Positions 44,647 to 54,266 of a stretch of DNA of 64,000 bases are shown here, piece by piece. A program made the translations under genes and the position numbers. The DNA comes from UBA4416 sp038327195. Lineage in GTDB: Bacteria; Bacteroidota; Bacteroidia; B-17B0; Aurantibacillaceae. The DNA is taken from positions 1-64,000 of the forward strand of contig JBBQKU010000007.1 in the NCBI GenBank assembly GCA_038327195.1. Direction: 5' to 3'. The notes under the pieces were generated by a model that saw only the letters and a list, made by a program, of their open reading frames with translations, searched no databases and was not told the origin of the DNA. Within the stretch, counting starts at the first letter, position 1. The number at the start of each line of letters is the position of its first letter.

Positions 44647-45843
44647 TTGAAACGAATAGCAATTATATCTGCCCATTATATGCCTGAAATTGGTTATCAG
44701 GAAGTTCATTTGGCTAAAGCATATGCTCGACTTGGATATATTGTTAAGGTATTTACTTCTGCTGCTTCTGTAAATTTGGGTGGAAGTATTAATCAATTAA
44801 GTTATAAAACTGGTACAACCATTGATTCAAAATATGGTTACGAAATTCAACGTTTACCTTCCTTGTCTTACAAATCAAAAGTATTGCCTTTTAGGCTGAA
44901 AAAAAATGTAGCACTATTTAATCCGGATGTTTTAATAATTCTAGGAGTAGCCAAAATTTTCCCTATGGCAGTATTCAATAAAGATTTTATTGGTAAAATG
45001 AAAATCATTTCAGTTTATGGGGATGCAAAAGAATATTTAGATCGTGGTACATTTTCTCAAAAAGCAAAAACATTTTTGCATGAAATAGGCTATTCTACTA
45101 TTAAGCATCCATTATATCGCAAAGCTATCACTTATGGAGATAAACTTATTTTAAATATTCCTGAGACTAATCAGCTATTTCATGACTTTTTAAATGAAGA
45201 AGACAAAGCTACTTTTGACTCAAAAAAAGTAATGTTAAATTTGGGTTATGACCCCGATGAATACTTTTTTACTGCAGAAGATCGAAATGCTCTTCGGAAA
45301 GAATTGAATATTGATTCTAAAGAAATTGTAATTATTACATCTACTCGTATTAATAAACGAAAAAATATCGAGCAAATAATTAAATTAATTTCCAAATTAA
45401 ATTCTGAAGGTAAAAACGTTACCTACATCATTGTTGGTTTTTTAAATGATGAATATGAAAAAGAAGTGAAATCTTTTATTAACAAACAACCTTTTCCAAA
45501 TAAGTTTAACTGTTTCCCTTTTTTAAATTCTAAAGAAATTCGGAAATTATATTGTGCAGCCGATGTTGGTATTTGGTTAAAAGCGGCTATTTCAATACAA
45601 GAAGCAATGGGTACAGGTTTGCCAATTATTTTAGAAAACAAACCCAGTGTTAATCATTTAATAAATGAGGGAATTAATGGTTGGTTTTTTAATAATGACA
45701 CTTTTGAGTCTACAATAAGTAACGTTGTGGATGTTTTAAGCAAAACTACTTTAGATAGAGAAAATTTGGCAATTCAAAATTCAAAAAGTTTATCTTATGA
45801 TACTATTGCTCAAAAAATTTTAAATACAGTTATTAGTAAGTAA
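44647..45843 (+). CDS. Glycosyltransferase, GT4-like (TTG start)
   Basis: 398 residues. It begins with TTG at 44647, directly followed by the expected KRIAIISAHYMPEIGYQEVH start. Further GT-B marks are KLILNIPETN, EIVIITSTRINKRKNIEQII, VTYIIVGFLND and the nucleotide-sugar site GIWLKAAISIQEAMGTGLPI. The first Glu of the E-x7-E pair is replaced in this copy (AAISIQEAMG), so donor binding may differ. Position between asnB and the polymerase gene places it in repeat-unit assembly. Confidence 0.83.
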   Translation: MKRIAIISAHYMPEIGYQEVHLAKAYARLGYIVKVFTSAASVNLGGSINQLSYKTGTTIDSKYGYEIQRLPSLSYKSKVLPFRLKKNVALFNPDVLIILGVAKIFPMAVFNKDFIGKMKIISVYGDAKEYLDRGTFSQKAKTFLHEIGYSTIKHPLYRKAITYGDKLILNIPETNQLFHDFLNEEDKATFDSKKVMLNLGYDPDEYFFTAEDRNALRKELNIDSKEIVIITSTRINKRKNIEQIIKLISKLNSEGKNVTYIIVGFLNDEYEKEVKSFINKQPFPNKFNCFPFLNSKEIRKLYCAADVGIWLKAAISIQEAMGTGLPIILENKPSVNHLINEGINGWFFNNDTFESTISNVVDVLSKTTLDRENLAIQNSKSLSYDTIAQKILNTVISK

Positions 45844-45845
45844 GA

Positions 45846-47102
45846 ATGAAATATAAAGATTGGAAAATATGGATATCAGCATTACCATGGCATTTAAAAT
45901 GGTTTGTGGTTTTGGTATTAATTAGACCAATCGTAGATAACTTTTATTACTTAAAAAATATTTCTCCTTTATTGTCGCCATTATATTTTGTTGGAATTGC
46001 AACTCCCATTTTGTGTATTGTAGCAATTACGCTTTATCGAAAAAAAGATAAATCCGTTTTCGATTTTCTTTTTGGAACTTGGACAGCGCTTATGTTGATT
46101 TCGTTATTCTTCATGTTTATTTTTGATCCTCTTTCAAAAACCTTTTTAGAATATCTGCTTAAATTAACCATGCCAGTTTATTTATTCTTCTTTTTAAGAT
46201 TATTAATTCGTTCTCGAAGGGATTTAGACGGTGTTTTGCAGAGTTTTATCTACTCTTCTTTTTTTGTAATTGCAATTTTTTTGTTTGAGATTTTAGTAAA
46301 ACCAATTAAAGTTCAACAAACACGTGGACTAGAACGTATTCAGGGGACTTATGGGGATGTGATGAATTACGCAATTTATATTTCATTAGGATTTTTAATT
46401 GTATGTTATTTTTATCTTAGAAATAAAAATATTGGCTCAATGATAAAATCTAACAGAAGTCTTATCATTACAATTATTTTATCTTTAGCTTGTTTATTTA
46501 AAATTAGCCATACTGCCAGTTACGGTGTATTTATAGTAATATTAGCATTATTTATTTTATTTAATCTTAAAACAAATAAAACAGCCGGTATTGTGCTAAT
46601 TGTTGTTATTGGATCATTAGGTTATTTTTTTGGTGCATCAACCATCGAAGAAAAGATTGCGCCTTTAATTAAAACAGATCTAGCTGTTTATGAAGGAAAA
46701 AAGGCTAATGAGCGTTTATTTCATGGTAGAGTAGGTCGGTGGAAAATGATGTTGGAAGAATATTCTGAATTCCCAGTTGCTGCTCAATTGTTTGGAATGC
46801 CTTTAATCATTAAAGAAACCTATCCCTATGTTGGAACTGGTTCGCATAATGATTTTGTTAGAATTTTATTTTTCACAGGTTTTTTTGGCTTAACAGTTTA
46901 TTTATTAATTCTCATAAATATTTTCAGAAGATTAAAATATTTATGTTCTAGTGATTATTTTCTTGCCCTTGGTACATTTATGATTTTGTTTATGTATTCA
47001 GTTAGTACTTGTCCTACTTTATATGCTCCATTGATTTATATAATATATAGTATTTTATGTTATTTGGCTTTACCTAAATCTGTATTATCCGAATCAAAAT
47101 GA
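45846..47102 (+). CDS. Wzy-like polysaccharide polymerase / O-antigen ligase family
   Basis: 418 residues with about 10-11 TM helices. The most diagnostic part is the long periplasmic loop followed by GTGSHNDFVRILFFTGFFGLTVYLLI, close to the conserved G-SHN/H-D-F region of WaaL/Wzy proteins, and HGRVGRWKMMLEEY before it. Such proteins join repeat units on the periplasmic side. The locus has no other polymerase candidate. It overlaps the next gene by 4 bp. Confidence 0.8.
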   Translation: MKYKDWKIWISALPWHLKWFVVLVLIRPIVDNFYYLKNISPLLSPLYFVGIATPILCIVAITLYRKKDKSVFDFLFGTWTALMLISLFFMFIFDPLSKTFLEYLLKLTMPVYLFFFLRLLIRSRRDLDGVLQSFIYSSFFVIAIFLFEILVKPIKVQQTRGLERIQGTYGDVMNYAIYISLGFLIVCYFYLRNKNIGSMIKSNRSLIITIILSLACLFKISHTASYGVFIVILALFILFNLKTNKTAGIVLIVVIGSLGYFFGASTIEEKIAPLIKTDLAVYEGKKANERLFHGRVGRWKMMLEEYSEFPVAAQLFGMPLIIKETYPYVGTGSHNDFVRILFFTGFFGLTVYLLILINIFRRLKYLCSSDYFLALGTFMILFMYSVSTCPTLYAPLIYIIYSILCYLALPKSVLSESK

Positions 47103-48211
47103 AAAATAAAACAGTAATTATTTTAGGAAAACTTCCACCTCCATTTATAGGGCCTTCTATTGCCACGGAAATATTATTAAAATCAGATCTTAAAAATAGA
47201 TTTCATTTAGTTCACCTTGATACAAAAATTAATACAAGTTTAGCCTCATTTGGTAAATGGAATTTTGGTAAAGTGGTTAAAAATGTGTCTGTTTACATTA
47301 AAATGATTTGCCTTCTTACTAAACATAAACCAGATTTAGTGCTTATACCTATTAGCCAAACAACTACTGGTTTTATAAAAGATTCTGTTTTTATTTTATT
47401 TGCGTCTTTTTTCAGAAAGAAAATTGTGATTCAATTAAGAGGAAGTGACATAAATAATTGGTTATCAAAATCAACTTATTTAACAAACCAATATTTTAAA
47501 TTTATTTTAAAACGAACCAAAGGCGTCATTGTATTGGGACAAAATTTAAAATATTTATTTAAAGATTATTTTTCGGACGCTTCTATTTTTGTAATCCCAA
47601 ATGGCGGAAATTACACATTTACAAAAACAAAAAAAGATAAAGATGCTGGTATTAAAATACTATATTTTTCTAATTTATTAGAATCTAAGGGTGTTGAAGA
47701 TGTTTTAAAAGCTATGGAATTACTATCAAAAGAAAATATAATGAATGCATTTTCTATCGATTTGGTGGGCGCTTGGCACAAAAATGATGTGAAAGAAAGG
47801 TGTTTGTCTCTTTTAGAAAAAAGCAACTTACCTGTTACCATACACGCTCCAAAAGGTGGAGATGATAAGTTTAAATTTTTGTCTGATGCAGATATTTTTG
47901 TTTTTCCTCCTCGTGAACCAGAAGGTCATCCATGGGCAATTGTTGAAGCAATGGCTGCTAAATTACCTATTATTTCAACTGACAAAGGCGCAATTGTTGA
48001 GTCTGTTTTAGACTCTAAAAATGGTTTTATTGTTGAGTCTCACAATCCGAAAATGATTGCAGAAAAACTGAAATTATTAATAGAAAATTCGGAAATTAGA
48101 GAACAAATGGGAAAAGAAAGTTTTAGACTTTACTTTCAAAATTTTACAGAAGAAACAATGATAGAAAAATACACAACGGTATTTAATACAATAATAAAAA
48201 ATGGAAACTGA
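47099..48211 (+). CDS. Glycosyltransferase, GT4 family
   Basis: 370 residues, GT-B fold. The N-terminal domain has TVIILGKLPPPFIGPSIATE, typical of GT4 enzymes from polysaccharide loci. The second domain has IKILYFSNLLESKGVEDVLKA and the nucleotide-sugar site FPPREPEGHPWAIVEAMAAK, with an E-x7-E pair. It is a cytoplasmic, membrane-associated sugar transferase. The gene overlaps the polymerase gene by 4 bp and the methyltransferase gene by 11 bp. Confidence 0.92.
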   Translation: MKNKTVIILGKLPPPFIGPSIATEILLKSDLKNRFHLVHLDTKINTSLASFGKWNFGKVVKNVSVYIKMICLLTKHKPDLVLIPISQTTTGFIKDSVFILFASFFRKKIVIQLRGSDINNWLSKSTYLTNQYFKFILKRTKGVIVLGQNLKYLFKDYFSDASIFVIPNGGNYTFTKTKKDKDAGIKILYFSNLLESKGVEDVLKAMELLSKENIMNAFSIDLVGAWHKNDVKERCLSLLEKSNLPVTIHAPKGGDDKFKFLSDADIFVFPPREPEGHPWAIVEAMAAKLPIISTDKGAIVESVLDSKNGFIVESHNPKMIAEKLKLLIENSEIREQMGKESFRLYFQNFTEETMIEKYTTVFNTIIKNGN

Positions 48212-49064
48212 ACAAATAGTTGATATCAAACAAGTAGAAGATTTTTGGAATAGCAATTTGTGTGGTAAACAATTTGTTGATGCGAAATTTCCATCAAAAG
48301 AATTTTATAAATATTACCGCGATTTTCGTTATAAGAAAACACATCATTTAGATTCCTATATCGATTGGAAATCGGCAACACATAAAGATGTTTTAGAAAT
48401 TGGTTTAGGTATTGGAGCTGATGCTACTCGTTGGGCAGAATTTGCAAAATCTTATACAGGTGTTGATTTAACTGCCGAAGCGGTTTATGCAACAAAATTA
48501 CATTTCGAACATTTAGGTTTAAATGGCACTATTTTTCAAGGTAATGCCGAAGCATTAGAATTGCCAGATAATAATTTTGATATTGTTTATTCTCATGGTG
48601 TTTTGCATCATACTACCAATACTCAACAAACATTTAACGAAGTTTACAGAGTTTTGAAGCCAAATGGACAATTTATTGTAATGCTTTATGCCAAAGGTTC
48701 TTTTAATTATTGGGTACGTATTCAATTTTATTTTAGATTACGTTTGTTATTTGAAATTTTAAAAAACAAAGTTGGCGGTTCTTCTAAAGGAAATTGGGCT
48801 TTGCATGTCAAAAATTTTAAAAATGATGGCTGGACTTATCTTTCTTGGAAAAATTTCCCACATCATTGTACCGACGGACCTGATTGCTACATTGCTAATA
48901 TATATTACCAAAGTGAGATTAAGGAGATGTTAGAAAAATCTGGATTTAAAGTTGATAAAATGAAAAAGGGACATTTTCCAATTGGAGGTAAATTTCCAAA
49001 ACTAGAACGTTTCTTTGCTAAATATATAGGTTTTCATCAGTTAGTTTGGGCAAATAAAATATAA
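48201..49064 (+). CDS. Class I SAM-dependent methyltransferase
   Basis: 287 residues. Motif I is KDVLEIGLGIGADATRWAE, followed by YTGVDLTAEAVYATKLHFE, FQGNAEALELPDNNFDIVYS and GVLHHTTNTQQTFNEVYRVL, the pattern of UbiE/Coq5-like class I methyltransferases. The C-terminal part has a Cys-containing HHCTDGPDCY segment. The start overlaps the GT4 gene by 11 bp, and the second asnB gene follows by 4 bp. Confidence 0.88.
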   Translation: METEQIVDIKQVEDFWNSNLCGKQFVDAKFPSKEFYKYYRDFRYKKTHHLDSYIDWKSATHKDVLEIGLGIGADATRWAEFAKSYTGVDLTAEAVYATKLHFEHLGLNGTIFQGNAEALELPDNNFDIVYSHGVLHHTTNTQQTFNEVYRVLKPNGQFIVMLYAKGSFNYWVRIQFYFRLRLLFEILKNKVGGSSKGNWALHVKNFKNDGWTYLSWKNFPHHCTDGPDCYIANIYYQSEIKEMLEKSGFKVDKMKKGHFPIGGKFPKLERFFAKYIGFHQLVWANKI

Positions 49065-49068
49065 TACC

Positions 49069-50937
49069 ATGTGCGGAATTGCTGGATATATTTCTAACGA
49101 AAAACTAAATAATGATGAGATGCTTAATGTTTTAAAGCATCGTGGACCTGATCATCAGAAAGGTTTTTGCGATTTTTATAATAATCAAGAAATTTTTTTA
49201 GGACACACCCGCTTAAGTATTATTGATTTATCGAGTAACGGAAATCAACCTATGTTTAGTGATGATAAGCAAATTATCATTGTTTTTAATGGAGAAATTT
49301 ACAATTTTGAAACTCTTAAATTAAAATATTTTAATCAAGAGTTATTTCATTCTAAAACAGATACAGAGGTTGTTTTAAAAATGTATCAAAAATTCGGAAT
49401 AAAATTTATAAATGAATTAAACGGAGACTTTGCTTTTTCTATATATGATAAAAATAGTAATAAAGTTTTTTTAGTTAAGGATCACGTCGGTGTTAAACCA
49501 CTTTATTACTATTCGGATGGTCATAAATTTGTTTATGGCTCCGAAATCAAAACAATCATTGCCTCTGGTATTAAGCCTTCATTAGCTAATGATGAGTTAT
49601 TGAATTATTTTGTTTTTAAATACACACCTAAAAATAACACTTTATATAAAAATATATTTCGTGTTCCGCCAGCGTCCTACATAGAATATGATTTAACTAA
49701 AAATAGTTATTCAACTAATCGGTATTGGACACTTTCAAAAAATAAGGATTATGAAAAACTTTCATATACTGAAGCAAAAGAAGTTTTGTATGATTTAGTA
49801 GCAGATAGTACTAAAAGTCGATTAATATCAGATGTTCCGATTGGTAATTTTTTATCTGGTGGATTAGATTCCTCTATCATTGCTTACTTTTTAAAAGATA
49901 GAAAAGATATTTTACATTATTGTGCACGAAAAGCAGAAGTCGATCTAAAAAAAGAAGGGACTAGTTCAGATTATTTTTACGCTGATAAACTTTCTAAGGA
50001 ATGGAATTTAAAATTATTGGAAGCCAATATAGGAAGTGAACAAGCAAATTTAGATTTAATTAAAAAAACACTTTATTATTCGGATGATTTAATTGCTGAT
50101 GGTTCACAAATACCTTCTTATTTAATTACTAAGGACGCATCACAAACTTCAAAAGTTATTTTATCTGGAATGGGTGCTGATGAATTGTTTTTAGGTTATG
50201 CAGGACACATGTTAACACTTCTTTCAGAAAATATGATGTCGAAAGTACCATTCGGTTTAGCTGACGGTCTTTATAAACAGGCGGCTAAAGTAAATCAAGG
50301 AAAAGGTAAGTTTTTAGCATATAGAAGATACATTCATAAAATTGGAAAGTATGGCAATTACCCAACTTATAAATATGGCATTTTAAATTTAGTTGGTGAT
50401 TTTGAAAACTCCTGTTCGGTTTATAATGGTGATAGAGATAGTTTAGAAAGTATGTTATCAAGTTATTTTCCTAAAGATGAAGATGTATTTGATTCTTTAA
50501 CCCGTTTTGAGATAGAAAATGTATTGGTTAAAAATTTAAGTTACACCGATAGAACTTCAATGGCAAATTCATTAGAATGCCGTGTACCATTTTTAGATAA
50601 ACGTATTGTAGAATTTGCATATAGTATCAAACGAAATTATAAATTATCAAACACAGGAAAATCTAAGCGAATTTTAAAAGATGCTTTTAAACATGAATTA
50701 CCAGAATATATAATAAATCGTCGTAAAGCTGGATTTGGAATGCCTTTACGAAGCATTTTTAGTTCGGAAGCAAAAGTTAATCAGTTGTTAGACAAATCAT
50801 TTTTTAGTAACTTCAATCATTTTTCAATGCCTAATATTGACTCAATCATTAAAAATCATATATCTGGTAAAGAAGACAATTCATCAATTATTTACGCATT
50901 GATTTCTTTTCAGGAATGGTACAAATTAAATTTTTAG
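49069..50937 (+). CDS. asnB: Asparagine-synthase-like amidotransferase (second copy)
   Basis: 622 residues. MCGIAGYIS provides the nucleophile Cys2; KHRGPDHQKGF and FNGEIYNFETL complete the glutaminase domain. The synthetase domain has SGGLDSS at 263-269, and later GMGADELFLGY and DRTSMANSLECRVPFLDKRI. It is clearly diverged from the first copy, so the two probably use different acceptors. It starts the closing sub-cluster with the two-domain dehydrogenase, the toroid-like protein and the deacetylase-like protein. Amidation of a uronic acid is the likely job. Confidence 0.88.
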   Translation: MCGIAGYISNEKLNNDEMLNVLKHRGPDHQKGFCDFYNNQEIFLGHTRLSIIDLSSNGNQPMFSDDKQIIIVFNGEIYNFETLKLKYFNQELFHSKTDTEVVLKMYQKFGIKFINELNGDFAFSIYDKNSNKVFLVKDHVGVKPLYYYSDGHKFVYGSEIKTIIASGIKPSLANDELLNYFVFKYTPKNNTLYKNIFRVPPASYIEYDLTKNSYSTNRYWTLSKNKDYEKLSYTEAKEVLYDLVADSTKSRLISDVPIGNFLSGGLDSSIIAYFLKDRKDILHYCARKAEVDLKKEGTSSDYFYADKLSKEWNLKLLEANIGSEQANLDLIKKTLYYSDDLIADGSQIPSYLITKDASQTSKVILSGMGADELFLGYAGHMLTLLSENMMSKVPFGLADGLYKQAAKVNQGKGKFLAYRRYIHKIGKYGNYPTYKYGILNLVGDFENSCSVYNGDRDSLESMLSSYFPKDEDVFDSLTRFEIENVLVKNLSYTDRTSMANSLECRVPFLDKRIVEFAYSIKRNYKLSNTGKSKRILKDAFKHELPEYIINRRKAGFGMPLRSIFSSEAKVNQLLDKSFFSNFNHFSMPNIDSIIKNHISGKEDNSSIIYALISFQEWYKLNF

Positions 50938-50941
50938 AATA

Positions 50942-53068
50942 ATGGAACAACTCACTCAAAATCTTAAAGATGGTTATATGCAATTATTGGAAGTTCCATT
51001 TCCAATATTAAATAGTGGTTGCGTATTAGTTCGAAATCATTATTCAATAATTAGTGCTGGTACTGAAGGTAAGACTGTAAAAGATGCACGCCTTGGATAC
51101 ATTGGTAAGGCAATGGCACGCCAAGAAGAAGTGAAAAAAGTTATTAAAACGGCTAAAACAATTGGCTTTTTAGAAACCTACAAATTAATGATGAATAAAT
51201 TGGATTCACCATCGCCTTTAGGTTATAGCTGTTCGGGCGAAGTAATAGCAATTGCTGACGATATTACAGAATTTAAAATTGGAGATAAAGTTGCGTGTGC
51301 TGGCGCAGGAGCGGTTCATGCAGAAGTGGTTGCTGTTCCAAAAAACTTATGTGTTAAGTTACCTGCTAATGTTGATTGTGACGACGCGTCTTTTACAACA
51401 ATTGGCGCTATTGCTATGCAGGGTATTAGACAAGCAGATTTAAGATTAGGAGAAACCTGCGCAGTGATTGGCTTAGGTTTAATTGGACAACTTACTATAC
51501 AAATGCTTAATGCTTCTGGTGTTAAAACTATTAGCATAGATATTAATAAAAAAATGGTTGAACTAAGTAAAGAACTTGGTTCTAACTTTTCATTTGAAAG
51601 AGATAGCGAAGGTCTTGAAAATATAATTAAAGAATTAACAAGTGGACAAGGTGTTGATGCTGTTATAATTACTGCAGCCACCAGTAGTAATGATCCAATA
51701 GATTTTGCTGGAGAAATTTGTAGAAGAAAAGGAAAAGTAATTATTGTGGGAAGTGTTCCTACAGGCTTTAAACGTACGTATTACTATAAAAAAGAATTAG
51801 AGTTAAAAATGTCTTGCTCTTATGGTCCTGGGCGTTATGATGCTAATTATGAGGAGAATGGTGTTGATTATCCTTATGGTTATGTTCGATGGACAGAGAA
51901 TCGTAATATGCAAGCTTTTGTTGATTTGATTCATTATAAAAAAATTAATATTAAAAAGTTAACCTCACATATTTTTAATTTTGCAGAAGCTCCAAAAGCT
52001 TACCAATTAATTTTAGATAAAACTGAATCTTACACAGGCATACTTTTAAAGTATGATACGGCAAAGAAAATTGCTTCTAAAGTTGAGTTAAAAAATACTA
52101 TCCATAATCCAACTGAGCCAAATATTGCTTTTATTGGAGCTGGTTCATTTGCCAATAATGTTTTGCTGCCTGCCTTAAAAGACAATTGTAATTTTATTGG
52201 AATAGCCTCAAACAAAGGGAATAACGCTCGTAACATAGCTGATAAATATAAATTTAATTATTGCACAGATAAAAGTCAGGATTTATTTACGGATGAAAAG
52301 TGTAATACTGTTTTTGTAGTAACGCGACACGATTCTCATGCTACTTATGTTATCGAAGCTATTAAGCATAAGAAACATGTATTTGTAGAAAAACCTTTAT
52401 GCTTATTGGAGGACGAATTAAATGAAATAAAAGATTTACAAAATAAGTCTAATACCTTTGTAATGGTTGGCTTTAATAGAAGATTTGCACCACATATTAT
52501 TAAGGTAAAATCGTTATTAAATCAAAATCAACCCATTGCAATCAATTATCGCATTAATTCGGGTGCAATTGCTTCCGACCATTGGATTCATAATAAAACA
52601 AGTGGTGGTGGAAGAATTCTGGGCGAAGTTTGTCATTTTATTGATTTGGTATCCTTTATTTCTGGCTCTAAAATAAGTTCGGTTAACGCAAACGAAATGC
52701 TAAGTGCTAATAATTTAAGAGATACACTCATCATTAATTTGAAATTTGAAAATGGAAGTATTGCAACCATATCTTATTTTTCGAATGGAAGCAAAGAGTT
52801 AGCGAAAGAATATTTAGAAATTTTCACTAATGGTCAATCTATTGTAATTGATGATTTTAAAAATATGTCAATTTATGGTAAATCAATTAAGTCAAGCAAT
52901 TTGAGCAATCAGGATAAAGGACATAAAGAAGAAGTAAAACAGTTTTTGGATGCAATTAGAAATGGCAAAGCTTGTCCAATTCCATTTGATGAAACATACA
53001 ATGCGATGCTTGCAACATTTAAAGTAGAAGAATCAATTGCTAAAAATGGTGCGCAAATAATTTTATAA
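50942..53068 (+). CDS. Two-domain dehydrogenase: Zn-ADH-like plus Gfo/Idh/MocA
   Basis: 708 residues. The first about 380 form a medium-chain dehydrogenase: SPLGYSCSGEVIAIADDITEF, then the NAD site CAVIGLGLIGQLTIQML and later CRRKGKVIIVGSVPTGFK. From about 392 a Gfo/Idh/MocA oxidoreductase begins with IAFIGAGSFANNVLLPALKD, then FVEKPLCLLEDEL (the EKP motif), GFNRRFAP and GEVCHFIDLVSFISG. The zinc ligands of a classical alcohol dehydrogenase are not clear. Such fused enzymes occur in surface-polysaccharide loci and probably convert a sugar nucleotide at two carbons. It follows asnB by 4 bp. Confidence 0.87.
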   Translation: MEQLTQNLKDGYMQLLEVPFPILNSGCVLVRNHYSIISAGTEGKTVKDARLGYIGKAMARQEEVKKVIKTAKTIGFLETYKLMMNKLDSPSPLGYSCSGEVIAIADDITEFKIGDKVACAGAGAVHAEVVAVPKNLCVKLPANVDCDDASFTTIGAIAMQGIRQADLRLGETCAVIGLGLIGQLTIQMLNASGVKTISIDINKKMVELSKELGSNFSFERDSEGLENIIKELTSGQGVDAVIITAATSSNDPIDFAGEICRRKGKVIIVGSVPTGFKRTYYYKKELELKMSCSYGPGRYDANYEENGVDYPYGYVRWTENRNMQAFVDLIHYKKINIKKLTSHIFNFAEAPKAYQLILDKTESYTGILLKYDTAKKIASKVELKNTIHNPTEPNIAFIGAGSFANNVLLPALKDNCNFIGIASNKGNNARNIADKYKFNYCTDKSQDLFTDEKCNTVFVVTRHDSHATYVIEAIKHKKHVFVEKPLCLLEDELNEIKDLQNKSNTFVMVGFNRRFAPHIIKVKSLLNQNQPIAINYRINSGAIASDHWIHNKTSGGGRILGEVCHFIDLVSFISGSKISSVNANEMLSANNLRDTLIINLKFENGSIATISYFSNGSKELAKEYLEIFTNGQSIVIDDFKNMSIYGKSIKSSNLSNQDKGHKEEVKQFLDAIRNGKACPIPFDETYNAMLATFKVEESIAKNGAQIIL

Positions 53069-53070
53069 AT

Positions 53071-54264
53071 ATGTCCTCAATTGAAATCAATAATTTAATT
53101 AAATTTGAAAGTGCTTTAGAAAAAGTTCGTTTGTATATTGAGAATGAAAATTTTAAAGGCTACGATCCTTATGATACGCTTAATTCCCCAATTAAATTTA
53201 AGTATTTCGGAAAATTAATTCCTGTTTTAGCGCTACAATTTCAAAAAAGAAATCCAATTAATATTAGGCCATTATTAGGCGTTAAAAAAGAACATAACCC
53301 AAAAGCATTAGGTTTGCTCTTGTATTCATATTCAAAATTGCAAAAAAACTTTCCTGATAAAGACTATTCTAAACAAATTAATTTTTTATTTAATCATTTA
53401 AAAATCAATTATAGCAAAGGTTACAGCGGTTATTGTTGGGGCTATAATTTTGATTGGGCAAGTTCAGGTAAATACATTAAGGCTTATAGCCCTAATATTG
53501 TGGTAACAGCATTTGTTGCTAAAGGTATTTTCGAATATTATCAATTAACTAAAAATGAAGAAGCTTTAGATATTTTAAAAAGTATTAGTTTATTTATTTT
53601 AAAAGATTTACCTAAAACAGAAACTCCCGAAGGTATTTGTTTTAGTTATACAACTTTAGGTATTGATAATTGCTACAATGCTAGTTTATTGGCAGCAGTT
53701 GTTTTGTCTCAACTTTATTTTATTACCAAAAAAGAAGAATATAAAAGTGATGCTTTAAAAGCGGTTGATTTTGTTGTATCGAAACAACATGCCGATGGAC
53801 ATTGGAATTACAGCATTTCAGAAGACGGAAAAGAACGCACTCAAATTGATTTCCATCAAGGATATGTTATTGATTGCATCGATGATATAATAAACTATTG
53901 TGGCATTGAAAGTGAAAAGTATACCAATGCCATAAAAATTGGAACTGTTTATTATCGACAAAATCAATTTTTTAAAAATGGACAATCAAAGTGGCGCTTA
54001 CCAAAATTGTATCCGGTTGAAATTCATAATCAATCACAAGGTATAATTACGTTAGCTCGTATGAGAAAATTAAATCCTGAATACTTAACTTTTTCTGAAA
54101 CCATTGCAAATTTTACTATTGATAATATGCAAGATAAAAAAGGGTTTTTCTATTATAGAATATTAAAATCACATACTAATAAAATTTCGTTCATGCGTTG
54201 GTCGCAAGCTTGGATGTTTTTAGCATTAACCGAATTAACCATTTCTTTAAAAACGGATAAATAA
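53071..54264 (+). CDS. Alpha/alpha-toroid-like protein of polysaccharide loci
   Basis: 397 residues, cytoplasmic. It shows repeated helical hairpins typical of (alpha/alpha)6 folds: NPKALGLLLYSYSKL, IVVTAFVAKGIFEYYQLTKN, YNASLLAAVVLSQLY and HNQSQGIITLARMRKL. Trp/Tyr-rich stretches such as YSGYCWGYNFDWASSGK and WNYSISEDG suggest a carbohydrate-binding cleft. In databases similar proteins are sometimes mislabelled as aminolevulinate dehydratase; nothing here supports that. It sits 2 bp from both neighbours, in the dehydrogenase-deacetylase sub-cluster. Epimerase, lyase or glycosidase activities are possible. Confidence 0.65.
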   Translation: MSSIEINNLIKFESALEKVRLYIENENFKGYDPYDTLNSPIKFKYFGKLIPVLALQFQKRNPINIRPLLGVKKEHNPKALGLLLYSYSKLQKNFPDKDYSKQINFLFNHLKINYSKGYSGYCWGYNFDWASSGKYIKAYSPNIVVTAFVAKGIFEYYQLTKNEEALDILKSISLFILKDLPKTETPEGICFSYTTLGIDNCYNASLLAAVVLSQLYFITKKEEYKSDALKAVDFVVSKQHADGHWNYSISEDGKERTQIDFHQGYVIDCIDDIINYCGIESEKYTNAIKIGTVYYRQNQFFKNGQSKWRLPKLYPVEIHNQSQGIITLARMRKLNPEYLTFSETIANFTIDNMQDKKGFFYYRILKSHTNKISFMRWSQAWMFLALTELTISLKTDK

Positions 54265-54266
54265 TA

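Noticed and set aside
51316..51681. 121-residue open frame on the minus strand inside the two-domain dehydrogenase gene
   Set aside because: It is fully antisense to well-conserved dehydrogenase motifs, and no upstream signal is seen.
53071..54264. Aminolevulinate dehydratase label for the toroid-like protein
   Set aside because: No TIM-barrel or active-site lysine motif of that enzyme is visible; the helical-hairpin pattern and the locus speak against it.
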